Shown: positions 46,440 to 57,435, counted from the first letter of the stretch. The stretch: DNA of 64,000 bases from Maratus speciosus (GCA_963932465.1 OZ010793.1:368990459-369054458), one strand, 5' to 3'. Notes: generated by a model from the letters alone, not told the origin. Numbers and translations are program-made.

Positions 46440-48360
46440 ACTTAACGATCCACTAGCAGGGATGACCAAGCTAAGCTCGGTCAAAATTAACCTTGTGTTC
46501 AATTCGATATTTTATCCTCACTGTATCATTCTTGCTGTTTAGATACCATTGGCATGATCCTGAGATATAGTTACCCAAAACGACCCACTAACCGAATTAT
46601 TTTGAACATACGACCTCACTAAAGCTCTTCTTGAACCCGAAAACGATAAATACAAATTTAATTAAAATCGTTAAATTTAATTAAAGTCGTTTTATAGATA
46701 AAATTAGCTTGACCCACGGTAACCCCAAAGTGAATTCTAATCTAAATTTATCGAATTATTCTAATCTAATTTCCACTAATCTAAATTTATCGAACATGTG
46801 ACCTCTCCCAATGGTCTTCTCGTGCTTGGAAATGATATAATAAAAAATCTTGTCAAAATCGTTTGAGCCGTTTTTAGGTACAATTAGCTTGACGCACAGT
46901 TACCCAAAAATGACCCTCTAATCGAATTTCTCGAACATGTGATCTAGCCCAAAGGTCTTCTCATGGTTAGAAACGATATATTACAAAATTTTGTCAAAAT
47001 GTTTTGAGCCGTTTTTTTTAGATACAATTAGCTTGGCCTACAGTCACCTAAAAATGACCCACAAATCGAAATTTCTCGAACATGTGACTTAGCCTAATGG
47101 TCATCTCATGCCTAGAAACGGTATAATACAAAATTTAGTAAAAATTGTTTGATTCGTTTTTCAGATACAATTAGCTTGACCCACAGTGAGCACATGACTT
47201 AACCCACTCTCGAACACATGACTTAGCCCACACGCCCAAAAACGTATAACTATATAATACAAAATTTTGTCAAAAATTTTTGAGTCGTTTTTTAGATTCA
47301 ATTAGCTTGGCCTACAGTCACCCAAAAATGACCCACAAATCGAAATTTCTCGAACATGTGACTTAGCCTAATGGTCATCTCATTTCCAGAAACGGTATAA
47401 TACAAAATTTAGTCAAAATTGTTTGATTCGTTTTTCAGATACAATTAGCTTGACCCACAGTGACCCAAAAATGACCCACAAATCGAATTTTCTCGAACAT
47501 GTGATTTAGCCCAATGGTCATCTCATACCCAGAACCGGCATAGTACAAAATTTAGTCAAAATCGTTTGATTCGTTTTTTAAATACAATTAGCTTGACCTA
47601 TAATAACCCAAAATGACCCACTAATCGAATTTTCTCGAACATGTGATTTAGCCCAATGGTCATCTCATGCCCAGAAGCGGTATATTACAAAATTTTGTCA
47701 AAATGTTTTGAGCCTTTTTTTAGATTCAATTAACTTGACATCTGACCCATTGTGACCCAAAATGACCCAATGATCGAATTTTCTTGAACATGCGACTTAG
47801 CCCAATTGTATTCTTGTTTTCGAAAACGATAGAAAGCAAAATTTCGTCAAAATCGTTTGAGCCGTTTTCTAGATAAACTTAGCTTGATCCAGAGTGACCC
47901 CAAAATGACCCACTAATCGAATTTTCTCTAACATGTGACTTAGCCCATTGGTCAACTCATAATCCAAAACAGTAGATTAAAAAATTTAGTCAAAATCTTT
48001 AGAGCCGTTTTTTAGATAAAATTAGTTTGACCCGAAGTGACCCAAGAATGACCCACTAATCGAAATTTCTCGAACATGTAACCTATCCCAATAGTTTTCT
48101 CGTGCCCTAAAACGGCTGGATATAAAATTTAGTCAATATCGACTGAGCCGTTTTTTAGCTGTAATTAGCTTGACCCTGGCCCATTATGACCCAAAATGAC
48201 CCACTAATCGAATTTTTTCGAATGTATGACCTGGCCCAATGGTCTTTTCGTGCCAGAAAATGGTAAAATACAAAATTTAGTCAATATCGTTAGAGCCGTT
48301 TTTAAGATAAAATTTACATACACACACACACATACACACGCAATTTTTGCTCGTATTATA
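46440..48360 (+). repeat. ~143-bp satellite, about 12 monomers
   Basis: Each unit carries TGACCCACTAATCGAATTTT, CTCGAACATGTGACTTAGCC, CAATGGTC, AATACAAAATTTAGTCAAAA and TCGTTTGAGCCGTTTTTTAG, then ATACAATTAGCTTGACCCAC. Unit starts are near 46586, 46910, 47055, 47330, 47470, 47614, 47764, 47907, 48050 and 48195, with a few indels. The array ends in a CA-rich tract (48314-48340) and TTTTTGCTCGTATTATAATA. Confidence 0.95.
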
Positions 48361-48379
48361 ATATAAGATTAAGGATCAG

Positions 48380-48724
48380 GACCCACAGTCGCCGACCCTG
48401 TTTACTTGACCCTGGCCCCCAAGGCGCTATACAACATACGTCCCGATCACATATAACCTGCCTTTACTCAAGTACCGACCATGAGGAAGTTTCCGGCCTT
48501 GTGATTGGCTGGTTTCTTCGATGTGATTTGTTTCACCGCTAATATTGCTGCATGGCGTTATGGCCTCTAACACGACTAATGATGATAACTCGCTCGAGAT
48601 GACTGATACCACTCAAGCTATTCAAGATATTGAACATGGCTGTTCTGGTGACTTAAAGCCACTTGCCTTCTGGCTTCCTCAATATCTTACCGCTTCTGCC
48701 TCCACTGTTGGAGATGATCTTAAG
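48380..48724 (+). mobile_element. Jockey-type retroelement, 5' part
   Basis: This is the left half of a non-LTR element split by the hAT-like insertion. It includes a GC-richer leader and the first 55-60 codons of ORF1. Part of the leader (48476-48540: AGGAAGTTTCCGGCC, TTGTGATTGGCTGGTTTCTT) recurs, inverted, at 57360-57410. The exact 5' end is not visible; it could begin anywhere after the satellite ends near 48360. Confidence 0.6.
48560..48724 (+). pseudogene. ORF1 (gag-like) N-terminal segment
   Basis: The likely start is the ATG at 48560 (context GCGTTATGGCC), although an in-frame ATG occurs at 48545. The segment is polar and acidic (MASNTTNDDNSLEMTDTTQ), then hydrophobic (LAFWLPQYLTASASTVGDD), and is cut after codon AAG at 48722-48724 by the insertion. 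Codon phase continues exactly at 54924. The continuation is described under 54919-56477. Confidence 0.7.
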
Positions 48725-49320
48725 CAGGCGCGGATCCACGGGGGGGGGGGCCCCCCAAAATAATATAAATCCACCGATTATCGCGATTTTCGAAAAATGA
48801 TCGCTGAAAAAAAATTCAATTTCGTCAATCGTTCGCAGGTAAAAGGATCGCAAAAGGAACCCGAATTTCGTCAACGGATCGCACAAAAAACCGCAATTTC
48901 GTCAAAGGATTGCGAAAAAACGCGAATTTCGTCAAAGGATCGCGAAAAAACGCGAAATTTCGTCAAAGAATCGCGAAAAAACGCGAAATTTCGTCAAAGA
49001 AGCGCGAAAAAATGCGAATTTCGTTAAAAAATCGCGTATTTCGACAAAGGACCACAAAGGAACGCAAATTTCGTCAAAGGATCGCAGATAAAAACGCGAA
49101 TTTCGTCAAAGGATTGCAGAAAAAACGCATATTTCACCAAAAAATTGAGGAAAAAACGCTAATTTGGCGAAAGAATCGCGCAAAAAACGCTAATTTCGTC
49201 AACAGACCTCTGAAAAAATACGAATTTCTTCAAAGAATCGCGAAAAAAATACGCGAATTTTGCCAATTAGAACCGGGAGGAGATTCCCTAAGCGCGCATC
49301 CATGGGAGGGGGGGGGGGGG
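48725..49320 (+). mobile_element. 30-bp-repeat element, copy X
   Basis: It begins CAGGCGCGGATCCACGGG plus a G/C run. A leader follows (ATAAATCCACCGATTATCGC, TTTCGTCAATCGTTCGCAGG), then the array 48840-49260 with units GCGAATTTCGTCAAAGGATC, then a tail (GCCAATTAGAACCGGGAGGA, GCGCGCATCCATGGG) and a G run to about 49320. The beginning and end motifs (GGCGCGGATCCA and GGCGCGCATCCA-like) are in direct, not inverted, orientation. ORFs at 48797-49371 are in-frame translations of the 30-bp unit (ten residues, NFVKGSRKNA-like) and are not genes. Confidence 0.75.
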
Positions 49321-49979
49321 GTTCGATCCAGGCAAAGAAGGGAAGAACAAATTTACCAAGTCGGTTTTTAAGAAATCAACACACCATAAGCATTTTAGCT
49401 TTTAACTGACTAGGATTAGGACATAATCCTTTTTTGTTCATTCATCAAATACCCCTTGAAATTTACCAATGTGGGTGGCAATAACAGGACATTTTTTACA
49501 CATTAGTGGCTTTCTTCAGAAAACATTAAGATGATTGCATTTTTCAAAGGACCTTTTTTCTTGTTTCTTTCTTTCTTTGGAAATTGCTATGATTCCCATT
49601 CTTTTCTCAAACAATAAAGAACTCCTCAAAAATATCGTTATACAGAAATTAGAATTGCAGCTTCTTTGAAAGAAAGAAAAGTTTCAACACCTTAAAGGGA
49701 TCCGCATAACGTTGTCAATTTCTGTTATAGAGATTCAACAAAAGGTTCACGAAGTGGCATCATCCCTCACCTCAACCCATAGTGTAAAAAATTATGGCGC
49801 CATATGCCTTTTGACAGGACATAATCCTATTTTGTTCACTAATTGCCGAAACCTCAGCGAGGTTTACCATTGACACCCGGAAAGTGTTTGGTTTCGTTTG
49901 CTTGTATGTCTGTTCTGCGAAAACTGCCGTTAAAAGCGTTGGATTTATATCTTGGGTGGGGGGCGAGTGCCCCGATAGA
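49321..49979. other. Spacer between the two 30-bp-repeat elements
   Basis: A short direct repeat, GGACATAATCCT(T/A)TTTTGTTCA, occurs near 49420 and 49818. Nothing else is recognised. Confidence 0.4.
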
Positions 49980-52900
49980 AACCCCCATGGATGCGCGCCT
50001 AGGATAATCTCCCCCTGGTGCTAATTGAGCGTTTTTTCCGCTGCCCTTTGCGAAATACGCGCATTTTTTCGCAATTCTTTGCGAAATTCGCATTTTTTGC
50101 GCCTTTTCCACGAAATTAGCGTTCTTTCCTTAATTATTTGGCGAAATTCGCGTTTTTTTCTGCGATCCTTCGACGAAATTCGCGTTTTTTACTGCGATCC
50201 TTTGACGAAATACGCGTTTTTTCTGCGATCCTTCGACGAAATTCGCGTTTTGTTGGGTGGTTTTTCTCTTCTTCAAATTACATTCCACTTTTAATTTACT
50301 CAAATAATTTTCACCAATGACATTAACCTGACCTCATATTTTTAAACAAGGTGTGAGCAGTTAATCACAAAATAGATGTTGTTACCAAAGAAAAGAAATT
50401 AAAAAAAAAGCAAATATGCTTCGAGAAATATCAATTTAGTAAATTGAAATTTAGAGCAATTACCAACAAACAAAAACAGAATAGAGAGGAAATACATAAA
50501 TTAACTTTAAGTATGTCTGAATGTTACCATTAGAAATTGCAAGATTAAACCTTAATTCTTTAACAGTAACAACACCCTCAACCATTCACAACTTATGAAG
50601 AGAATACCACCAACACTACTGGATTTGAAAATATAAGACATTCATAATAAAAAAAGGAAAAGGAAAATTTGATTACCACAGAGCCTGAAAGGTGAAAGGC
50701 AAACTCTTAAGTCTGCACCAATTTTAAACAATATGTTTTAATAATTTAAAAGAATCGAATAATAAAATTATGACTGCACTTTATATTCTTAAAAACAAGG
50801 GGCCAAATAATCGTATAATGAGTCATTAGCATTGAAAACTATAAAATCTGATGAATTTCACTTCTGACAAAATTCTCTCTTAAGCCACTCACTTATGTAT
50901 CAAAATTTGTATTAATTATTCCAGTGGTTACCTAGATTTCAGTATTTATAATTTGTTTTTTTTTTGTTGTTTGTTTGTTTTTTTTTTTTTTTTGAAACAA
51001 TGCTTACTCTTTTCAGAAGTTAATTACTTATATATAATACTTTATTTTTTTTCTTTTTTTTTTTAATCACTCAGGGAACACATGTGCGACTGAATTTCCA
51101 TCTAAAATGGATCTTGTTACCATATTACCTAACTCCTTAATTTAAAGAACTTAAGAATCAACATAAGTACAACCAGAAAAGTAAGTTAATAAGAGGGGTA
51201 ACACACATTAAAATTAATCCACACAACACTCATAAAATGAAAGGGAAATGCATAGTAAGCATAAAAGCCATTAATCGAAAAAAAGGTAACAAAATCCTCA
51301 ATTCATTTCGCACAGTATTCTTCACTTAATACATGATCTAAATAATAGTTCATAGTTTTAAAATTTTAAGATACTTTTTGTATTAATTTTACTTATCACT
51401 GCTATTAAACTTCTTCACTTTTAAAGATTATATTAGTTAAACAGAAGAAAGAGAAACAAAGCAGATTATTACATTTAACATAATTTATTAAGTATTAGAT
51501 CTTATTAAAACTTTACTATAATTTTAAATCAATTTATTGTAATGGTACTTTAGTGTGCAAATATCAACTGTAAATTTAGATAACATACCTCATAATAATT
51601 TAGTTCACGAAAATTTCGAGAAATCACTATTAATTCTCATGGGATTCTCCATTCAGTAATATCAATAGATATTTAAGTACTTATTAATTGCACATTATTT
51701 ACATTTCTTGCAATTGACATCTTTCAATATATAAAAGTACTAATGCAAAAATTACTTACATTACAGACCGCTAAACAGGAGTTATACTGGCATCATGAAT
51801 TTTACATTCTTCACTGTCATCCCATGGTTGGCAGTCCTCTTAAGGGTACGAAATTCAACGCTTGAAAGTTGGAGGTACATAATAATGTCACACTGTTAGT
51901 TGCACTACTATAATTTTCCGATCATTGGAACCCTTGGGATGAGAAACGTCACTCCACGTATAGAGTCCAAAAACATCTCCTGACGATTGATCTCTCCACT
52001 CTCTAGTCCAGCGTACGTTGACGATTACGCAAACACTTCCTTTTTTTTTTATTACTGGTGACCCCACTATACACTCATAAATTTTCTGCTTTCGGTGTAA
52101 ACTCAACCGGTCCTCAGAAAGACACGATGACTTGAAAGAAGCAAGCCTTCGGCATTCGTTCGCGCAACTTTTCAATAGGAAGCCATAATGACATGATGGT
52201 ATACATAAGAGACTCCAAACTGTTGCATGTCTTCGGACAGGCTCACTGTATTACTGATTGTACTCAGCGGACACTGTTCCATCAGAAATATCTCGCACGG
52301 CGTACTACTTGATTCTTAGGGACTACGTTTCACAGGATAAACAAGAGAAAATGCCCACTCTCTTTCGCATCTAGACTCATTCTGCACTCTCATCCTTTTC
52401 TTTCATTTCAAAATTAAAAAGAACTATCCACTGGACAGGGGGAGGGCTAAAAGTAAGCCTCCTTTCCCCCTACCCCCACTTACTAAGAGAAAAATATCAC
52501 ATCTTTTCTCTCGGATACTCCTGCCTTAACTAACTTTTTCCCCGTAGCGTGTAATAAAATTTCACACGTGCACTACTACTTGCTGACGTCAGACGCTCCT
52601 ATTCGCTAACCTGGTAGGGTTCAACCATTTATCTAAAAGGGGGTGTAATCCACTTTCCACCTTATACACTTTTTCTAATGGGTCACCCATCTTTAAACAC
52701 CAAGCAAACTATCTTTTCTCACGGCAGTATCCCATAAAAATTTCCAAAATTTTCTGTATGACAATAGCTTTTAAAAGGAGGGTTATAAATTTTCACCAAG
52801 CATTTTACTTAAAAGGCTCATAAAATTTTATATACATGGTTGGCCACCCAAGCAGGCTTTTAAGCTGCGATAATAAGCAACACAAAGTTGTGGGAAATGC

Positions 52901-53775
52901 ATCCGCAGAGTTTTTCCCGCGCTCACTCCATACTAACAAAAGGAGGTTGCCATGGTCACGGGGTGCACCTGTTACATTTCCGTTCCCTTGTTTGGTATTG
53001 AGAAACACTTCTCTCTCTTTTTCTTTTTTTTTTTTTTTTTTTTTTTTACTCTGCCCCAAAACATGAAACAAATACGCAGAACATCATTGTACTTTAAGAG
53101 TTCTAACAAGGATATAGGGGGTGTATATAAATACAATTTGATAATATTTAGGTACTGGAATATTTTTAAATATACTGTAACAGTTTTTTCTACTATCCTT
53201 TGACGAAATTCGCATTTTTTTAGTGATCCTTTGACGAAATTCGCGTATTTTTTCGCGATTCTTTGACGAAATTAGCATTTTTTCCGAGATCTGTTGACGA
53301 AATTCGTATTTTTTGCGCTATTTTTTCTCGAAATTAGCGTTTTTCCGTAATTGTTTGGCGAAATTCGCGGTTTTTGCGATCCTTTGGCGAAATTCACGTT
53401 TTTTTGCGATCCTTTGACTAAATTCACGTTTTTTTCTGCGATCCTTTGACAAAATTCGCGTTTTTTTCGTGGTCCTTTGACGAAATTCGCGTTTTTTTCG
53501 TGGTCCTTTGACGAATTTCGTGTTTGTTTTCGTTGTTCTTTGACGAAATTCGCTTTTTTTGCGCGATCCTTTGACGAAATTCGCGCTGTTTGCTCGATCC
53601 TTTGACGAAATTCGCGTTTTTTGCGCGATTTTTTGTACCTGCGAACGATTGACAAAAATGATTCTTTTCGGCGAGCATTTGTCGAAATTTGCGATAATCG
53701 GTGAATTTATATTTTTTGATCCAAGGGGTGGGTGGCGATCAGGGCGATCTCCTCCCTTCCTTGGATCCGCGCCTG
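49980..53775 (-). mobile_element. 30-bp-repeat element, copy Y, inverted and split
   Basis: Read on the minus strand it begins at 53775 with CAGGCGCGGATCCAAGG, then the same leader as copy X (ATAAATTCACCGATTATCGC, GTCAATCGTTCGCAGG), then arrays at 53690-53180 and 50250-50030, and ends CAATTAGCACCAGGGGGAGA, GGCGCGCATCCATGGG. The two array halves are separated by about 2.9 kb of unrelated DNA (50255-53180). Copies X and Y are therefore oppositely oriented members of one family. ORFs such as 53272-53806 are repeat translations. Confidence 0.75.
50255..53180. other. Unexplained 2.9-kb cargo inside copy Y
   Basis: The left half (50255-51750) is AT-rich. The right half (51770-52990) is less AT-rich, lacks the family repeats, and has C-rich tracts (CCTTTCCCCCTACCCCCAC near 52464) and a CATGGTCACGGGGTGCACC segment. 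The minus-strand ORF at 51888-52175 (95 codons) has no known domain. It could be captured host sequence, for instance a promoter or UTR, or a decayed element. A T run lies at 53027-53047. Confidence 0.4.
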
Positions 53776-53929
53776 TGAAGAGGTATACACACCACTTAGA
53801 TGACATTTTTGACTTTCAAGGATGTTAAGGCCCCTTCAGATTTCTGAAGGGGATCCTTTTTCAGAGATTATCCTCTTTCAGAAATCTGATATTAAAAAAT
53901 GGATGTGATAGTTACGTTTTTCAGCTTTC

Positions 53930-54480
53930 TATAATTGGTTCTTATGTATTTTTTAGTGCTGAATCCCAAAATGACCTTGATTTTTTACCACACCATCACG
54001 TCAGTTTTTTTCACAAATCGCAAATTTTTAAAGTCCGAAATATTGCGAAAATCTGCTACTATAAAATAGACGTAACTTTTTTTCATAATAATTCATTCAT
54101 TTTTTTGCTCATACATGGATTTTTATAGTTAAACAAGAAAAATATTGTGTATTTAAAATCTTTATAATTTTATTCCATGCGTGGAAGTTTCTTTGAACCG
54201 CTCATGCTCTGCTTCCCGATTTTCTTTTAATCCCCTCTATGGGGTTCATCTCGGTATTCTTTTACTTTGGTCGCTGATAAGGCTAAAAAATTTGTCGCAG
54301 ATGCATTTAAAACATTTACTTTCTTTTGTTAAGGCTTTGACAAATTGGTTTGTGAGATTTTCGCTATTTTTTACGTTTTAACTTTGAAACTTACGATTTG
54401 CGAAAATCGTGACGTGATGGTTAAAAATGAAGGTCATTTTTGGATTCAGTGCTAAAAAATACACCAAAATCAATTATCAA
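53930..54480. mobile_element. ~550-bp foldback MITE, ~95-bp arms
   Basis: The left arm (ATAATTGGTTCTTATGTATT, TTTTAGTGCTGAATCCCAAA, ATGACCTTGATTTTT, CATCACGTCA) is complementary to 54380-54479 (TGACGTGATGG, AAGGTCATTTTTGGATTCAG, GCTAAAAAATACACCAAAAT, CAATTAT). The ORF at 54181-54381 lies in the loop and shows no domain. It is nested in the hAT-like insertion. Confidence 0.85.
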
Positions 54481-54684
54481 ATGTTAAAAAACAAATCATG
54501 GCAGGCTTGTGTTATTAATGTTGTTCACTATAACTAAAAGAACAAAAAATAAGATAAATAATTACCATACTACAAGAGTAAAAAGAAAAAGAAAAAATAA
54601 GACATTTAATAAATAAATTCTGTTATAACGTTTTTAATTTTATGACCTAAAAAGTAACAATAAACCATATTTTGAGGAGAGGGC

Positions 54685-54755
54685 GGGATTATATAAAAAG
54701 GGTGTTGGATAACCGAGTATTTTTGTTAATCGGATGTAGGATAATCGAGAGTCTG
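54685..54755 (-). mobile_element. pogo/Tigger-like terminus
   Basis: GGATAACCGAGTATTTTTGT, TAATCGGATGTAGGATAATC and GAGAGTCTG repeat the tandem TTATCC-type sub-termini of pogo elements and end in CAGACTCTCGATTATCC (reversed), followed by TA. Confidence 0.55.
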
Positions 54756-54918
54756 TAATATTTTCAAATCGCATTAAATATTTCATATTCATTTAATAAT
54801 TAACTGCAAGGAATGATTTGACCAACAGAAGTCATGACTACGTTGATTATATGTCACTCGGTATCGTCCCCCCCCCCCCAAAAAAAAAAAAAAAAACGAT
54901 TCTCTGGATTCGCCCCTG

Positions 54919-56477
54919 ATCTTAAGAATAAGATTACCGCTATTATTCTTAAAACTGTAAGCCTGTACGACAAATGTAATGATTTTGCTCAGAAGGGCTT
55001 GATCGACAAATTGAATCTGATGAGATCTTTAATCACCCAACTTATAGATAATCCAGACGTGACAGCCCCTGAGCAAATCCTAGATGTGCTTATTGCGAAC
55101 TATAATTGTTCGCTTATTCTTAATGATTACGTTTTTCTTATTCAAAACCCTTCTAACTCAGAATCTAAGTTTAAATTTGTTAATGTTAATCCTAGAAAAA
55201 ATAAAGCTAGTAATGATATAATTCCGGAAACAGTATCTAAATTATCGAAATCCAATGTTAAATCCAAGAAAACTCCTCAGACTAAAGATACAACTCCTGA
55301 AACTACAGAGTACAATGTACCTGTCAGTTAATAAATTCTCTGCTATCGCTAAAAATGCTCAGGACGAAGTGGATAGTGGCGCCACCTCTCAGCAAATTTC
55401 CTACCCAAAACTCGAAAAGAGCCAAAACCTGAACCTGAACCTTTCAATTTCAAACTGACTTCTAACTGGCGTGTAATTATACAACAAATTAATTCCCTAA
55501 TTGGCAGCGACATTCCTAAAAAAGTTATCGCTTACGATACTATTCGTATTTTTCCGAGTTAAATAGATGAATACCGTACTATCCAAAAATTTCTTATTGA
55601 TTCCAATATTGAATTCTATGGACTTCAACTTAAGTCTGAAAGACCCAGAAAAATTCTGATTAAAGGAATACCAAAAGATACCCCTATTGAAGAGGTTAAA
55701 AAAGAATTAGCAAGATTAGGTTTCTCTATTCATACGGTAGGACAACTTAAAAATTTTAAGACTAAATTATCTCTACCCATTTTTCTTGTCAACATTTTCT
55801 GTTCTGATAGTATGGCCACCATTTTTGCCAAAAGATAATTTCTTGGATTTATGGTTACTGTTGAAACCTATAAATTCAACGGTATTAAACAATGCTATAA
55901 CTGTCAGAAGTATAATCATTCATCAGCTTCATGTCGCTATGACCCAGTCTGCTTGAAGTGTTCAGGGAAGCATAAGACGTATGACTGTAAAATTTCAGAT
56001 AAGAAGGATATTCGCTGTGTTAATTGTTCACAAAACCATACAGCTAATTACTCCCTATGCCCTATGAACCCAAAAAATTCTAAAATCAATAGATCTAAAA
56101 CCATTCAAAATGTTCCTACCGTTAACGCTAAAAACACCGCTAAATTCTTTTCTAAAATTACCTCCAAACTGTCCTTTGTCTTTGCAGCGAAGGGAGTTGA
56201 TATTCCAAATTCCAACAGCACTGAAAATGCAACTAATTCTTATGACTTTAATCTGAATGATATTGCTTTTCCTTCCCTAGGTGCTCCTGGGTTTAACAAA
56301 ATTAATTTTCTTGATATATTTAAAATTGACATGGACAGTTTTATCAATAAATTGCAAACAGTTCTTACCCTTCTCGAAAAACTCGATGATATAATTTCTA
56401 AACTAGGCATTCCTGCCTCTCAACTACTTAATATGACTGATAGCCCGCTTTATTGCGGTAGTCAATCAAATAACTAA
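54919..56477 (+). pseudogene. ORF1 (gag-like) of a Jockey-type retroelement, main part
   Basis: This resumes in frame after the insertion (LKNKITAIILKTVSLYDKC) and encodes the nucleic-acid-binding ORF1 protein of a non-LTR retrotransposon. About 55150-55460 is a polar linker with a stop (55329-55331) and frameshift. About 55625-55840 is a PRE_C2HC/RRM-like domain (RPRKILIKGIPKDTPIEEVK, KELARLGF, LPIFLVNIF). From 55851 come three zinc knuckles in the classic order: CYNC-x4-H-x4-C, CLKC-x3-H-x4-C and CVNC-x3-H-x6-C. A downstream helical tail ends at 56477. Stops near 55561 and 55836 also break the frame, so it is a relic. No ORF2 (endonuclease/RT) follows. Confidence 0.85.
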
Positions 56478-56954
56478 ACTTTATTCATCTTATTATTTTT
56501 ATTACCGACCTAAATTGATCTTGTAAATTGTATTTTTAGTGTAAATAGCATTTTTTCATTCTTGTTGGTGTCAGTTTTGATCGCAGATCAACCTCATTAA
56601 TCAATGAGGTTCTTTCTTCCATCTCTTCTCCGTTTCGGAGCTGAGATTGTACGAGTATTGCTGATTGGCTGAGAGAAGTTGTTAGTCGGGGCCGGCTGGA
56701 ACTCCCTCTATTTTTTGTAAATATTTGCTTTCTTTTAACTATTCTTCTATTATATTAAGTATTTAACTCATATTTATTGTAACTATTAACCTTTTTTATC
56801 ATATTTTATTCCTGATTAGGCCTTTGTTTTATGATGAGTCTTGGGGTGTCACGTTCTGGTATTTATGGAATCTACATTGTTCTGAGCACTGATTTTTCTA
56901 CGAACATTTTAATTACTGGAGATATGGACGATGTCTAAGGGGCTCCAAAAGTGC
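56478..56954 (+). other. Region after ORF1, no ORF2
   Basis: T-rich, non-coding sequence with TAAGTATTTAACTCATATTTATTG and a short hairpin (AACCTCATTAATCAATGAGGTT). No FADDxD-type RT motif or APE endonuclease motif is seen. It may be the 3' UTR of an ORF1-only element, or the ORF2 may have been deleted. Confidence 0.5.
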
Positions 56955-57430
56955 TTATTCCAAGCTTCAAGTTGTTTCACCGCTACGATTAAAAAAAGAA
57001 GTTTTGAAATATTTGTTCAGTAATAGTTTTTTTTTTTCTCTTTTTTCTGAAATGCCTGTCATTCAGGAAGCTAAACTTCAAAATTCATTTTATAATGAAA
57101 TTGAATCAATTTATAATAAGTCAATCGAAATTAATTCCAGGACGTAGCAATGTTAAAAATGTAGAAGAAAGTGGGGGAAAGAATTTGGGAAAAAACTGAT
57201 AAAAATACTTCAGTTGTGTTTGGAGAAACTTATTCAATTTCATTATAAATTAAGTCGAAAGTTTAGATAACAAAAAGACAGGCGTTTCAAAAGAAAAAAA
57301 AAGAACTATTATTGAGCAGTTGTTTCAAAACTTCTGTTTTCAATAACTGCGACGAGACAATCGCATTGAAGAAACCAGTCAATCACAAGGTAGGAAACTT
57401 CCTTATGGTTCGCAAGACCTCAGTACCCCG
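56955..57430. repeat. Head-to-head inverted copies of the retroelement leader
   Basis: The left arm (56955-57062: CTTCAAGTTGTTTCACCGCT, AGAAGTTTTGAAATATTTGT, TTTCTGAAATGCCTGTC) is complementary to the right arm (57275-57430: GACAGGCGTTTCAAAAGAAA, TTGTTTCAAAACTTCTG, GAAGAAACCAGTCAATCACA, AGGTAGGAAACTTCC). The outer right arm is the reverse complement of 48476-48540, the leader of the split ORF1 element. Confidence 0.75.
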
Positions 57431-57435
57431 CAAGC

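Larger units (their letters stand above)
48725..54918. mobile_element. hAT-like insertion, 6.2 kb, exact 8-bp target duplication
   Basis: ATCTTAAG occurs on both sides (48717-48724 and 54919-54926), the 8-bp duplication expected for hAT. The ends are CAGGCGCGGATCCAC on the left and, reversed, CAGGGGCGAATCCAG on the right. G or C runs lie next to the termini (48740-48756; 54871-54879). Removing the insert with one duplication copy leaves the retroelement ORF1 in frame. No hAT transposase is recognised. The interior is composite: 30-bp-repeat elements in both orientations, a foldback MITE, a pogo-like end and unexplained cargo. Confidence 0.85.

Noticed and set aside
48780..49260. CRISPR-like array of ~30-bp repeats
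   Set aside because: There are no unique spacers between units and the sequence context is eukaryotic; it is a head-to-tail minisatellite.
48797..49371. Long basic ORFs (NFVKGSRKNAKFRQRIAKK-like) that look like a repeat protein
   Set aside because: The DNA is a 30-bp tandem repeat, a multiple of three, so several frames on both strands stay open. The same pseudo-protein appears wherever the array occurs (29.4, 53.3 kb).
48725..53775. Inner element bounded by 48725 and 53775 as the unit that inserted in ORF1
   Set aside because: The CAGGCGCGGATCCA ends match well, but the base pairs after 53775 (TGAAGAGG) do not duplicate ATCTTAAG. The duplication and frame continuity point to 54918 as the true right end.
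53272..53806. Minus-strand ORFs of 84-162 codons
   Set aside because: Translations of the same 30-bp array, overlapping in three frames.
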